DNA of 64,000 nucleotides from Sanderia malayensis (Eukaryota > Cnidaria > Scyphozoa > Semaeostomeae > Pelagiidae), in NCBI GenBank assembly GCA_013076295.1, contig RQOL01000824.1, positions 3,286,001-3,350,000 of the forward strand, read 5' to 3'. Position numbers and translations under genes: made by a program. The first letter of the stretch is position 1, and every line of letters begins with the position of its first letter. Below are positions 35,701 through 47,189 of the stretch, one piece after another. The notes under the pieces are model-generated. The model had not been told where the DNA came from and made no database searches. It was given only the letters and a program-made list of their open reading frames with translations.

Positions 35701-38700
35701 GTAGAAGCGATGAGAAGCAAGCAGCATAAACAATAGAAAGAAGCAATCAAAATAGACAGCAGAAACAATGAGAAACAAACAGCATAAACAATAGAAAGAA
35801 GCAATCAAAATAGACAGCAGAAACAATGAGAAACAAACAGCATAAACAATAGAAAGAAGCAATCATGATAGAGAGTAGAAGCGATGAGAAGCAAGCAGCA
35901 TAAACAATAGAAAGAAGCAATCAAAATAGACAGCAGAAACAATGAGAAACAAACAGCATAAACAATAGAAAGAAGCAATCAAAATAGACAGCAGAAACAA
36001 TGAGAAACAAACAGCATAAACAATAGAAAGAAGCAATCAAAATAGACAGCAGAAACAATGAGAAACAAACAGCATAAACAATAGAAAGAAGCAATCAAAA
36101 TAGACAGCAGAAACAATGAGAAACAAACAGCATAAACAATAGAAAGAAGCAATCATGATAGAGAGTAGAAGCGATGAGAAGCAAGCAACATAAACAATAG
36201 AAAGAAGCAATCAAAATAGACAGCAGAAACAATGAGAAACAAACAGCATAAACAATAGAAAGAAGCAATCAAAATAGACAGCAGAAACAATGAGAAACAA
36301 ACAGCATAAACAATAGAAAGAAGCAATCAAAATAGACAGTAGAAACAATGAGAAACAAACAGCATAAACAATAGAAAGAAGCAATCAAAATAGACAGTAG
36401 AAACAATGAGAAACAAACAGCATAAACAATAGAAAGAAGCAATCAAAATAGACAGTAGAAACAATGAGAAACAAACAGCATAAACAATAGAAAGAAGCAA
36501 TCATGATAGAGAGTAGAAGCGATGAGAAGCAAGCAGCATAAACAATAGAAAGAAGCAATCAAAATAGACAGTAGAAACAATGAGAAACAAACAGCATAAA
36601 CAATAGAAAGAAGCAATCAAAATAGACAGTAGAAACAATGAGAAACAAACAGCATAAACAATAGAAAGAAGCAATCAAAATAGACAGTAGAAACAATGAG
36701 AAACAAACAGCATAAACAATAGAAAGAAGCAATCAAAATAGACAGTAGAAACAATGAGAAACAAACAGCATAAACAATAGAAAGAAGCAATCAAAATAGA
36801 CAGTAGAAACAATGAGAAACAAACAGCATAAACAATAGAAAGAAGCAATCATGATAGAGAGTAGAAGCGATGAGAAGCAAGCAGCATAAACAATAGAAAG
36901 AAGCAATCAAAATAGACAGCAGAAACAATGAGAAACAAACAGCATAAACAATAGAAAGAAGCAATCAAAATAGACAGCAGAAACAATGAGAAACAAACAG
37001 CATAAACAATAGAAAGAAGCAATCAAAATAGACAGTAGAAACAATGAGAAACAAACAGCATAAACAATAGAAAGAAGCAATCAAAATAGACAGTAGAAAC
37101 AATGAGAAACAAACAGCATAAACAATAGAAAGAAGCAATCAAAATAGACAGTAGAAACAATGAGAAACAAACAGCATAAACAATAGAAAGAAACAATCAA
37201 AATAGACAGTAGAAACAATGAGAAACAAACAGCATAAACAATAGAAAGAAGCAATCATGATAGAGAGTAGAAGCGATGAGAAGCAAGCAGCATAAACAAT
37301 ATAGAAAGAAACAATCAAAATAGACAGTAGAAGCAACGAGAAGCAAGCAGCATAAACAATAGAAAGAAGCAATCATGATAGACAGTAGAAGCAATGAGAA
37401 ACAATCAAAATAAACAATAGAAGCAATGAGAAACAATCAAAATGAACAATAAAAGCAATGAGAAACAATCAAAATGAACAATAAAAGCAATGAGAAACAA
37501 TCAAAATGAACAATAAAAGCAATGAGAAACAATCAAAATGAACAATAAAAGCAGCGAATCAAATACAACATACGTCGACCTCCATCCCTTGGTTGCAGCA
37601 TTGAGGATGTATTGCTCAAAGTATCTTCTTACTAATCTTTCTCTTTCATCCAAGTCGGGCAGCTTGAATTCTACCATCTCGTCCAATCTATCATTAATGG
37701 CCCAGTCAAACTGGTCGGGTTGGTTGCTTGCCAGGACTAACATAAATCTAAAACATAGAAAATACAGAGGATACAATAATCTTTGAATTAAAACAAACTG
37801 ACATCGATATTCGAGAAGTTAGCAAAGATAACTGTATCAAGAAGCAGTTTGTGAAGGAACTAGATGCTCAGCTTGTCATAAACAGGTTCCGTTGGACAGC
37901 AACGATATACAAGCTCTCTACCCTGGGGGGGGGGGCAATAGAGTGTAACAAACTAGATAGCTAATTGGATTAACAAGGTAATGAAGGCCTATTGAAGGTG
38001 GTCAATATTGGGTAATCTTGATACCTCCGGGTAGACGGTAGACTGTTTTAGCAAATGAAAAACATAACAAGAAATCATTATTCAGGAGGTTAATTCATCG
38101 GTAGTGATAAAGCATTAACACAGTCTTTATGAAATAAGCAATTGGGCAGACATACGTCCAAATAAGAAAAACCGGCAAATAAAAAGAGTATGCGTCAAAC
38201 TTACTTCCTAGAGGATTCACCAGTCCTGTACAAAAATGCATTCAAAGTACTACGCAAGTCTTCACTGATATGTTCCTACAAGCATATAGAAATAGACTTG
38301 CTACCACTGATCTATAAGAATTTTCTTATAGATCAGTGCTTGCTACACAGTCGTAGAAAAGCTTACAGCAACAACAACAACAACAGCTACTTACAACACT
38401 ACGTCTTCTGAGGAAAGCATCTGCTTCATCGACAAATAACAAAAGACTGAAAAGAAATAAGTAACTTAGGCTCTTGAACTTCTTCTGGTGAATGAAAAAG
38501 AGAATTAAAGAAAAATGTTACCCATGATCTTACCCCTTTCTGCTGGTTGACGCCCAATCAAATACTTTGTGCATGGCAGTGACTCCATCACGCCCCATGG
38601 GGGCCACATCACCCCCAGTCATTATGGCATAATCCAGGCCAGAATGATGAGCCAAGCTCTAAGAATTCACAAGTAACACAGCAAATTACAATACTAAAAA

Positions 38701-41700
38701 TGTACTGATATCGACTTATCGAGATTGCCCCAATGCCAATGATACCAATGCGATGGAATGCGTTTCCAAGGGGTTGGAAATTAAGAAAAAGTTGACTTAC
38801 CTTTGCAAACATTGTCTTTCCAGTACCAGGAGGTCCATAGAACAATAAATTTCTATACAAGCCGTTGTTTGCTCGGGTATTGCCTGTTGCCAGAGCAACC
38901 TCTTGCAATCTTTTCTCGAGTGTGGGCTGAAAATACAAGAATAGATTGGCGGAATGGAGCCAGCTAAGGTCATGGGGTGTCTTTTAGCTAAGGGACCCTT
39001 CGAAGTAAGTTAAGAAAAAAAATGTTCTCTAGGGACGCTGTCGGGACACAAGAAGGTCGGAATGCTTGGGGGGCTCCAACCCCAACCTACGTCTGTCATG
39101 CAACTGCAATGATAATACTTTTGAAAGGTTTGTGCTTTAAAACAGTTTTACGTCAGATTTACGGCAAATTGGCTTGAGTTGAACGTGCCTACCTGTAAGA
39201 TGATTCCCTTGAGGGCATCTTCTGGTTTCACAAACATCTTCTTCACAGCCTTGAACAGAATAGCAAAAGTTGAGTACGTTGATGAACAAAGCAGCTCGAG
39301 AGGCAAATTATAAAAAATCATCAAAAAAAACAAATAAATACACAAATCGTGTAAACAAACCTGTATTGGATGTCTCATTGCTGTAAATAAAGTCATTCTA
39401 GAAGTATCTCTGACAAGAGATGGCTTTCCCAAACGAGCTTCTATAAACCTAAACAAAAGACAATGTATCAAACACATGACATAGAGAAAGCTACGCACGC
39501 ACAAGGCATGAAAGATGTAATAATCACCTTGCTCCAACACCAGTACCCATCTTGGCAGTGTAAACACCCAAAGCAAGCAGAGTTAGACCAGCAACCTGTA
39601 AAATCAAAACGAGACACCAATTTATAAAAAGAAGCTGACCTCATGGCTCCAACATAAAGTACACTCTGTAGAATATACCATTGCAAACTGAAACTGTCTG
39701 TACGTAAGTATTCTAGTGGTGCTAATGATGACGTATATATTAACTCGGTACTGCATGCATATTCTGGGTTTAGCGACTGACATATTCTGACATATCCGAC
39801 ATATTCTTTAACTCGTTTATTTACGTCTACGTTCTAGTGTACGGGTCTAAGCTCGATTATTCAGGCCTTAACTTCTTCAACGCTTTTGGTGTGCGATTAG
39901 TGTACGTTTTAGTGTACGGGCAGACTCATTACACTACGTCCCAGTGCCTCGCTCGCAACTCGCTCAACACAAAGCAACCGAGCAAGCAAAACGAGTGAGG
40001 CACGGGGACGCAATGTATGGAGTCTAGTGTACAGGTCTGAGCTCAATTCGTCGGGCTTTGGATTCTTCAACGCTTTTGGTGTTCGATTATTCGAAGAAAA
40101 CGTCAGTAAGGATATTACCGTTGACGAGATTTTGTCCCAGTCTGTAAGAAATGCAGAGGCACCTGCCCCAAGAATACTACCAGCAGTCCTGAAAACAAAA
40201 ACGAAATAAATAAAAAAAGTAAAGAGACCATAGTGAACAACAGTCATGGGACATTTAAGCCTTCATTATGCACGCATCTTTCATCTCCTTCCTCCGCAAA
40301 AAATGTTATCTCTAGAAACTTATATATCAACAAAATTCCTTTTGCATGGTGACCACAAGGGTCTGACTGAGAAAAAACCAGCGTTTTGGGGGGAGGGAGT
40401 GAGGGAGGGAGATAAAAACGAGTAATTAAAAAAATCGGGTTGATAGTTTCGCCGTATTCTTAGTGTCCCAGTACCCAAAAAAATTTTCTCGGCCATTGTT
40501 CACACACCAACTACAAGACGATGGTGGGGTTAGATAGCCTTCCAGAAAAGCATACTTACTTTATTGATTGTAGAACTGTTTCTCTTTGCTCAGTAGCCTT
40601 AAGTCGGATCTGCTCTAGTCTGATGTCCTTATTCTCGCGTTCGATCTGGGCTCTGCAAAAAAATTACGCTCAAACTTGTGCAATCAACAAAATAAATGTC
40701 CAGCTTCGAAGACGGTAAAAATAAGGGATCCACGCTGATCCGAAGCCTCTTCAGCGAAAAGTGAGTTACCGTAATGCTTCGATTAAACGTGTTTAAATTC
40801 TCACTAACGCATTAAATTATCACAATTAAATATTTGAGAAATGGTTAGTTATATCTATTCAACAGAGTAAATGCACGTATCTCAAGGTACCAAATTATAA
40901 CCCTACGTACAAGACACGGAATAAATGACAAAATTTTGAATCAAAACCTCGCATCATTATTTAACAAGGGGTTGCCCAATACTTACTGTGCCTTCATCTT
41001 AGCCTCAAGTTTCCTCATTTCATTCTTGTGACGTAGATCAGCCTCGTATTCGACGGTAGCTATGAAGACAAAGTTACTCAAATCAAAATTTAGCATTATC
41101 TGTACATAAACCATGCGCTGTTGCACTATTTTCACAAGTGTCCTTGTACTTTCTTTACTATCATAGCCTCAATGCCCAAAACTTCACAGCTCATGGAAGC
41201 TTCTAAGTATGAAGTATCCTCAATTAGATGCATTTTGTATATACATAGGGCAATGAAAAACTCCTAAAAAGTGCTTAGCATCATGTAAAAAACTAATTAA
41301 CCATTAAAATCCATTTTAATGGTTAATTAGTCTATGAGATGAAAGAAAAATGCATGTAGGAACCGATGGATTAATAACCTCTGGAATGACATTTCTCCTC
41401 AAAACAAACAATAACCAATTGCCTTTTAAACAATAGCCCATTATCTTTTAAACAATAGCCCATTGTCTTTTAACAATATATTTGGGAAAAACTTTGCATG
41501 AGTTCTTATTGTAATACAGTGTATACATACATCTCCTCATAGCTTCTTGTTTCTTAACTGAGTCTTCTTGCTTTGCCAAATTCTCTTCATTCATCTTTCT
41601 CTGTTAATCAACCAATAGGACAACCAATTAAGAACCAATCAATTCAATTGGACTTTCACACAAGTTGATTTCCAACCTCACATAGATTTCCAACCTCTTT

Positions 41701-42881
41701 CTCACCTGCTGAACAAGTTGGTCCTCGTATCGTTTCCGTGCCAACTGATCTTGATATTGAGCCCTCTAGACATCATGAAAAAAACCATGCAACACAATTA
41801 ATGACAGTGACAAAAAAGATGCTGCAACTTCACGCCAATACCTCTGCTTACTGTACTGAGAGGTGTGATACAAATCTGGTTATGTTGCTGAATGCAAACC
41901 TTACTGCACTGAGAGGTGCAATACAAATCTGGTTATGTTGCTGAATGCAAACCTGGTTATGTTGCTGTGTTTCTGCTTGCAGTGTTTTTCTCTTCTCTTC
42001 TTGCTCCCTGTGAATTCTCTCGGTCTTAATCTGCTCCAGTGCTGCTTCATTCTCCTACAATTAAAGGCGACTAAATTCTTAATCAAAACATATATTGTTG
42101 TGTTACTGGACTATTGAGGCATTTTCCCCCAAAAGTTCAGGATGACTCCGAACAAAGCCTGGGTATATTGAGAGAGGCGTCAAACATAGGACCACATCCT
42201 TTCATCTCCATCAACTTTGCTCGTGTTGGTGCTTCAAAAATTTTCCCTGATTACCTCAAAAGCCCCATTTGCAAACAGTTGTAATAACAAAAACCCAAAG
42301 TTGCTTAACAATACAAATACAATACATGATACCTCAAAGGTGGTTGAAACATATGCATTAATACCTTTGATCTTGCTTGAATCTCAATCTGTTTTGTCTG
42401 TTCTTGCAACTTTGTTATCTCAAGTGCTTGATTTGCATTTTCTGGCAGACAAAAAGTCAAAAACCAATAAAACCAGACAAAATAAGATCAGATTATACAA
42501 AAATAACTCCTGCCTATATCCAAACAGGTGCCAAACTGGTAGAAACAAAAATTGCAATCCACAAGTATCACCAAAGCAATATAATAAAAGGGTGTGTCTA
42601 TAGCTGAAGGTCAAAAATAATATATACTTACTTGATCTGTCAAGCTCTCTGGCTGCTTTGGCGGCTCTTTCCAGTCCAGTTGGATCAAAATTAGCCCAGG
42701 CCTTTGGGGGTGTCTTTTCATCCCCACCACCGTCTTTCCTTCCACCTCCTTTGTCACCCCCTGAACCATCGCCTCCACCAGGGGGCGGTACCCCTCCTCC
42801 TGGGCCAAAAGGCGAGACGGGGGGTACAAACGGCTGTTCAGAGCCTCCACCACCTTTGTTAACTCCAAAAATCCAAGACAT
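29774..42881 (-). CDS. ATAD3: ATAD3, mitochondrial inner-membrane AAA+ ATPase
   Basis: AAA+ ATPase of the mitochondrial inner membrane, linked in other animals to nucleoids, contact sites and cholesterol handling. Eighteen exons: 42632-42881, 42365-42441, 41953-42054, 41706-41765, 41531-41600, 40987-41059, 40560-40652, 40119-40188, 39528-39595, 39361-39448, 39193-39249, 38801-38926, 38534-38658, 38395-38446, 38205-38275, 37574-37747, 30447-30555, 29774-29932. All joins keep phase; 1824 nt give 607 residues. Order: [10 protein letters not shown] start, Gly/Pro-rich segment, [17 protein letters not shown], long charged coiled coil, membrane segment ([17 protein letters not shown]), [11 protein letters not shown], Walker A GPPGTGKT, Walker [12 protein letters not shown], sensor [15 protein letters not shown], and [15 protein letters not shown] near the C-terminus. 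Intron 16 (30556-37573) is a giant minisatellite. Confidence 0.97.
30590..37380. repeat. 58-bp minisatellite, ~117 copies, inside ATAD3 intron 16
   Basis: The consensus unit starts CAATCAAAATAGACAG, runs through AAACAATGAGAAACAAACAG and ends CATAAACAATAGAAAGAAG, 58 bp in all. A second monomer class (CAATCATGATAGAGAGTAG, then AAGCGATGAGAAGCAAGCAG) recurs near 31051, 31341, 31573, 31863, 32037, 32675, 32849, 33139, 33429, 33719, 34009, 34240, 34530, 34646, 34820, 34994, 35284, 35516, 35690, 35864, 36154, 36502, 36850 and 37256. Intervals are multiples of 58 bp (often 174, 232 or 290), with one 1-bp slip. The transcribed strand is pyrimidine-rich. Open frames up to about 80 codons follow from the repeat and stop about every 174 bp. 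Confidence 0.97.
37380..37555. repeat. 32-bp tandem repeat at the exon-side edge of the minisatellite
   Basis: About five units of a shorter form (AATGAGAAACAATCAAAATG plus AACAATAAAAGC), clearly made from parts of the 58-bp monomer. They end about 20 bp before the splice donor of ATAD3 exon 16. Confidence 0.85.
38297..38346. mobile_element. 34-bp palindrome with 8-bp target-site duplication
   Basis: The palindrome at 38305-38338 (arms CACTGATCTATAAGAA, centre TT) is flanked on both sides by CTTGCTAC (38297-38304 and 38339-38346). An 8-bp duplication around inverted ends is the hallmark of hAT-type insertion. It sits in an ATAD3 intron. Confidence 0.7.
39920..40025. mobile_element. Short foldback element related to the 59.5-kb MULE-like element
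   Basis: Ends read AGACTCATTACACTACGTCCC on one side and, reverse complemented, AGACTCCATACATTGCGTCC on the other; the outer parts resemble the termini of the element at 59492-60623. The flanks AGTGTACGG and AGTGTACAG could be a 9-bp duplication, but longer duplicated DNA (39838-39900 and 40028-40090) also surrounds it, so the duplication call is uncertain. Confidence 0.5.
41292..41331. repeat. Perfect 19-bp inverted repeat (ATAD3 intron)
   Basis: Arms ACTAATTAACCATTAAAAT (41292-41310) and its complement (41313-41331) are separated by CC. No clear target-site duplication. Confidence 0.8.
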
Positions 42882-44027
42882 TGCAAAGCTCTACCGCGAC
42901 GCTTCCTGTATTATAAATCCTATCCTACAAATTCTAGGCCTTCTCTGGGTTGTTGGGTGATGGCTTCAGCTTTGGAAATTTTTGACGAAATTCTTCAATA
43001 ATAGCCAGGCAAGCTTCAATAGTGTTATAGAAAATAGCACCACCAATATATTCTCCTTATCTCGCCTAAATGTTGCAAATTTCAAGTGAATTATGCTGCA
43101 GATAAACCTCCAAAAAACATGCGGCTTGAAGCAAATGATGCAAGAAATTTGAGCACGTGGAAAAATGAATTGAATTTGACTTCTTGCCATGTGCGTCTGA
43201 CAACGAGGTTCCTTCCTCCGCAGAGGGGTTGGTTGAAAAACTTCTGAAGCATGATGATAATGACGTAACATCATTGTAAAATAAACAATACAATACCTGG
43301 TGACGTCATGTGTCTAATGTAATTCTTTTTTTAACCAAAAAAATCAAAGCACAAGAGAGAAAAAAGCATTACCTCTAAATGGATGAATTCAAATATTTAT
43401 CAAATCATTAAAGTGTAGCTTATTAATTAATCAAATATAGAAGAATGTTTACAGCAAAGGCAAAAACAAATAACCCAGGATCCTGAAACATAATTGCTAA
43501 ATATTGCAATGAAAAAGCAAGAAATTTCAATCTTCTAAATATATAACCAAAAAAGCTTGAGATTATCTTAGCTTAGTGCAAGCAGTAACCATAACACAAT
43601 TTGACAAATCAGGTTGCAACATCAAAATAATCTTGAATGTTCAAGGGTTAGCAAGATAACAGCTTTATCTTGCTAACTCTCATCTTGTCATAGTGCTAGG
43701 AATACTGCAAAACACGCTTCATGAGGCGATAGAAGAAAAGAACATGTTCTAGAATCTCTTGTTACAAAAATAAGACCCCGTCAACCTAAGCAAAATACAA
43801 TGTGGATGATAGTAAAGTGAGAAAAACAAGGAGGCAAATACCTTAGAAGATATATCATCAAAAAAGCCAAAGTGTTTGTTTATTACTAACAAATAAACTG
43901 TCTTCTGCCACAAAAAGCTTCAAATAAACTAAACTAGAGCCATAAGTATTTGGAGAATTCAGTACGTCTTACAATAACATGCATTAAATCACCTAAAATG
44001 TGTTCAATGGCTCCTTAGATTAATAGT
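42882..44027. other. ATAD3 upstream region and VAMP 3' side
   Basis: Contains the ATAD3 promoter and 5' UTR, a coding-like plus-strand stretch at about 42960-43290 that is broken in frame (see findings), and a hairpin at 43647-43677 (arms GTTAGCAAGATAA). From 43300 to 44027 the DNA is AT-rich and should include the VAMP 3' UTR. Confidence 0.45.
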
Positions 44028-45918
44028 TTAAGTTGATTTTTTTTTCTTGCTATTGCTATCAGCTACAGCCCAGACTGAAACAAAAAGAAAATTAATGAAA
44101 TACCTGAGGTATACAGATTCTTACATCTTAACAATAACATTCTTACTAAGGGAACTTTATTTGTCAATCTGAATGCAGTAGGTTTCTGCATTTAAAATCT
44201 AAGAACAGAAAACCAATATGGTCCTTTTGTCTAAGAACAATAGGATAAACAGTGATCCTTTGTTTAACAACAATAGGATAAAAAATGACCCTTTGTTTAA
44301 AAACAACACAGAGCACCTACAAGCTGTACTGTAAAATATAGGAGCCCAAAGCCTCTTCTGGGTCTACTACTACCTTCTTAAAAATAGCACATCCTATGCA
44401 TGGTCACTAATTCAGTTGGTATTTGGCTGATATCACAGCCCCTTTGAATTTGAATCTACAAGATTCATTGCTGTAGATACAGTAGGGTAATGATATAATA
44501 GCAGCAAGGGGTTATGACATAATTGCAGCAAGGGGTTATATATCATCGCAGCAGATACTATTGGATGGGTTGCTTCTGGGAGAATAATTTCAGCTATGTT
44601 TCTATTGTTAAAAAGTTAAAATAAAAGAAAATGAACAAAGCAGAATAAGATACTTACTGACAATGACGGCAATGATGATCAGGATTACGACAATCAAGAT
44701 GATCCACATCTGAAATGATTCAACAACTTATCAGGTTGAATAAAAGCTACAAACCTGATATAATTGGATCTTTGATCATTTGTATGCCTATATCAAACAC
44801 AATATGATTGAATATGACTGGTTCTTGGTAAAACAATTTACAAAGAAAAAACTAAGAGAAAAATTCTTGCATATCTTGCGTCACGATTTTGAGGCCTGCT
44901 GTCCCTGAGTTGCAAGAAGCTTTACAGATAATGATAAATCATTACTAGGACATTGCATACCTAGTTAGAGCACTATATACCTAAAATGGTGGAAAGAGGT
45001 CCTAGGACAGTAGCAATGTTTGAAAAGTTTAATGTATCCTTCACATACTCCTCCCTAAACAATGTTGGGTCCAGAGAAAAGTATTTACAATGTCTACAAA
45101 GTTTAAATCCCATGGTGAAAACAAAGGTCCGATTGAAAGAACAATAATGTTCTAAGAACATTATTGTTGAACATTATTGTCCGATTGAAAGAACAATAAT
45201 GTTCTTTAGTTAAGGGTTTAATAAAGGCCGCAAAAAGAATTTTATGCGTCTTTAGCCTTTCTCCTTATCTATAAAATGGCTTTTGTTGAATATTTTAGTA
45301 AAAAGGCGAATCTCATCTTCTATAAAGACTTTTGTTGAATATTTTAGTTTGGCGACTAAAGTCTTAGCTAGAGATTTAAAAGAGTGTAGACCTACGCAGA
45401 GCACTGTAGCTTAATAATGGATATGAACGATCTCCTGGGAAGGGAAAGCATCAATTATTGAATTAATTACCTTGCAGTTCTGCCACCACATTTTTCGCTT
45501 CAGTTTGGTAGCATTTGCTTCAAACTGGGCTGCTCCTGCTTCCAAATTTTCTGAAATAAAAAATATAAAAGCTAACGGGGCAGTACTTTTTGAAAAAACA
45601 GGTGTCAAGTTGGCATAAAAGTAGACCTACATATGTTCCATTGTGTACCGATTACTACTTACCAGCCCTGTTATCGAGATCCGAAAGTTTTGTGTCTCTC
45701 TCAAGGACTTTGTCCATGTTTTGTCGCATAATGCCAACAACCTAAAAATCCAAAAAAGTTAACATTTACTAAAGAGGTTTCTTTTTGACAATGCACTTCC
45801 TGATATCATTACGCTTGCATTGACAAGGTTTACTTTTGTAAATATAAAAGAATACAAATATTAAAAACTAATAACCTCATCGACTTGCTTTTGTGTGGTG
45901 ACAAGCTTTTGATTCGAC
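44028..45918 (-). CDS. Synaptobrevin/VAMP R-SNARE (core exons; N-terminus unresolved)
   Basis: Vesicle R-SNARE that pairs with Q-SNAREs to drive membrane fusion. Minus-strand exons are 45876-45918, 45663-45741, 45471-45550, 44658-44709 and 44028-44074, with GT-AG borders and matching phases. The SNARE motif runs from [14 protein letters not shown] through [15 protein letters not shown], with the zero-layer arginine in LERDTKL. It is followed by [18 protein letters not shown] and a single C-terminal membrane anchor ([17 protein letters not shown]). This matches VAMP2/VAMP3-type proteins. The last exon adds about 15 residues after the anchor, ending in a lysine run (KKKKST), longer than the usual short lumenal tail. 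The first exon with the start codon was not identified; a 20-nt candidate exon at 46116-46135 would keep frame but has no methionine. Confidence 0.9.
45134..45215. repeat. Inverted and direct repeat cluster
   Basis: The motif AACAATAATGTTC occurs with its complement (GAACATTATTGTT) at about 45140-45168 and again near 45191. The block CCGATTGAAAGAACAATAAT is itself repeated. A small local duplication with hairpin potential inside a VAMP intron. Confidence 0.6.
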
Positions 45919-46471
45919 CTAAAAAAAGACAGCTTAAACTTTAAGGGAAGTAATAATCATAAAAAAATTTAACATATTGCAACTATACACTAAAACTCAT
46001 AAACAGCTATATTTCTATATACATTGGACAGGGGAAGATATGCTCTGAAATATAGCTTGATTTAATTCACCAGTCTTTCACAAAGAATACAACACATTAA
46101 CTTCAAATACCTTGGCCGAATGTGAAAGTTCTACACAAATACAAAGACTTAAAATATTTTATTGAAATCGACAGAAGGAAATCAAGATGGTTATAAAAGG
46201 AAAGAAAACATTGGGCTCCTTTCTTCGCAAAAGTTATTTATGGACGTTGAAGTTAAGAACAATTTTATTGCAAATAAAAAGATGCTTTGGTTTAAAACAA
46301 ATAAATTCTCTGGGATACGGTCAACTAAATTTAAGGTGTTGACACGAAAGTAAATAACAAGAAACCCCCGCTTCGTCAACTTTGCATAGGCCAACGTCGA
46401 CAAATATCCACAGGCCGAGAAAGCCCCACCTTCGCTGAATACTTACAAAGTTGACAAAACTAAATACTTAC

Positions 46472-46600
46472 ATCTTGTTTTATTTATCACACAGTAGAAT
46501 GTATCTTCTGCTAATTTACAGTCTTTTCTCACCACACACTGCCAAGGTTTTGGAAATATGAAGTAAAGTAAACAGTCGTCCGATCCCAACACAAATACAC
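46472..46600 (-). other. Orphan exon-like open block with four cysteines
   Basis: Bounded by a good acceptor (CTGCTTCAG) and a perfect GTAAGT donor, this 129-bp block reads openly on the minus strand and includes FPKPWQCVVRKDCKLAEDTF. Its exit phase does not match the first VAMP core exon. It may be an alternative or non-coding 5' exon of the VAMP gene, or an exon of another gene. I do not recognise the domain. Confidence 0.35.
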
Positions 46601-46637
46601 CTGAAGCAGAACCAAAGATGCAAATCATGATATGAAA

Positions 46638-47133
46638 CAGGGCTGTCAGATTGAAATCTTCAAAATTCCCAAGTCGAGCCTCAAAAAATCCCGAAATCCA
46701 TTGTTTTAAAAATAAAATTCCCAAGGTTAAATTTTTTCTTTGGAAATGACGTCATTCATGCAAAATGGCAAAGATCCCGAGATTTTAGATTTCAGATCCT
46801 GAGATTTCAATTGTTTTTAAGCCTTCCGTTATCAATGTTTACATTTTACCAGCGTTTATAATTTTTCCAGCCACCGCAATCTACAGCCTTTTTCGCTAAT
46901 TTGTTCTTATTTTCCAGTGGTGCCATCAAGCATCAACGACAAAATAATCAGTTTGAATGAAAATATGACTGATTTTGTGAATGTTCAAACAAAGTGGACA
47001 ATTGCCGATAAACTTCTAAAATTCCCAAGATATATCCCAAGGATTTTTTCGAAAAAATAATTCCCAAGGAAAATCCCATCGGCCTCAAAAAATCCCAAGA
47101 CCTTGGGATAAAATCCTAAGTCTGACAACCCTG
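46638..47133. mobile_element. hAT-like non-autonomous transposon, 496 bp
   Basis: Ends are CAGGGCTGTCAGATT and, reverse complemented, CAGGGTTGTCAGACTT. CAGGG termini are typical of hAT elements. The flanks are an exact 8-bp duplication, ATATGAAA, at 46630-46637 and 47134-47141. The interior is made of repeated phrases such as AAAATTCCCAAG and CTCAAAAAATCCC and has no coding capacity. Confidence 0.9.
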
Positions 47134-47189
47134 ATATGAAATGAATCATCATCATCATCAAACAAACTTTCCGCAAGCCCTCACAATCA

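Noticed and set aside
30590..37380. CRISPR-like array of regular repeats
   Set aside because: Repeats are contiguous with no unique spacers, in a eukaryotic intron.
33950..37436. Several 76-79-codon minus frames rich in Leu, Phe and Cys
   Set aside because: They come from the 58-bp repeat read through its frames and lie in an ATAD3 intron.
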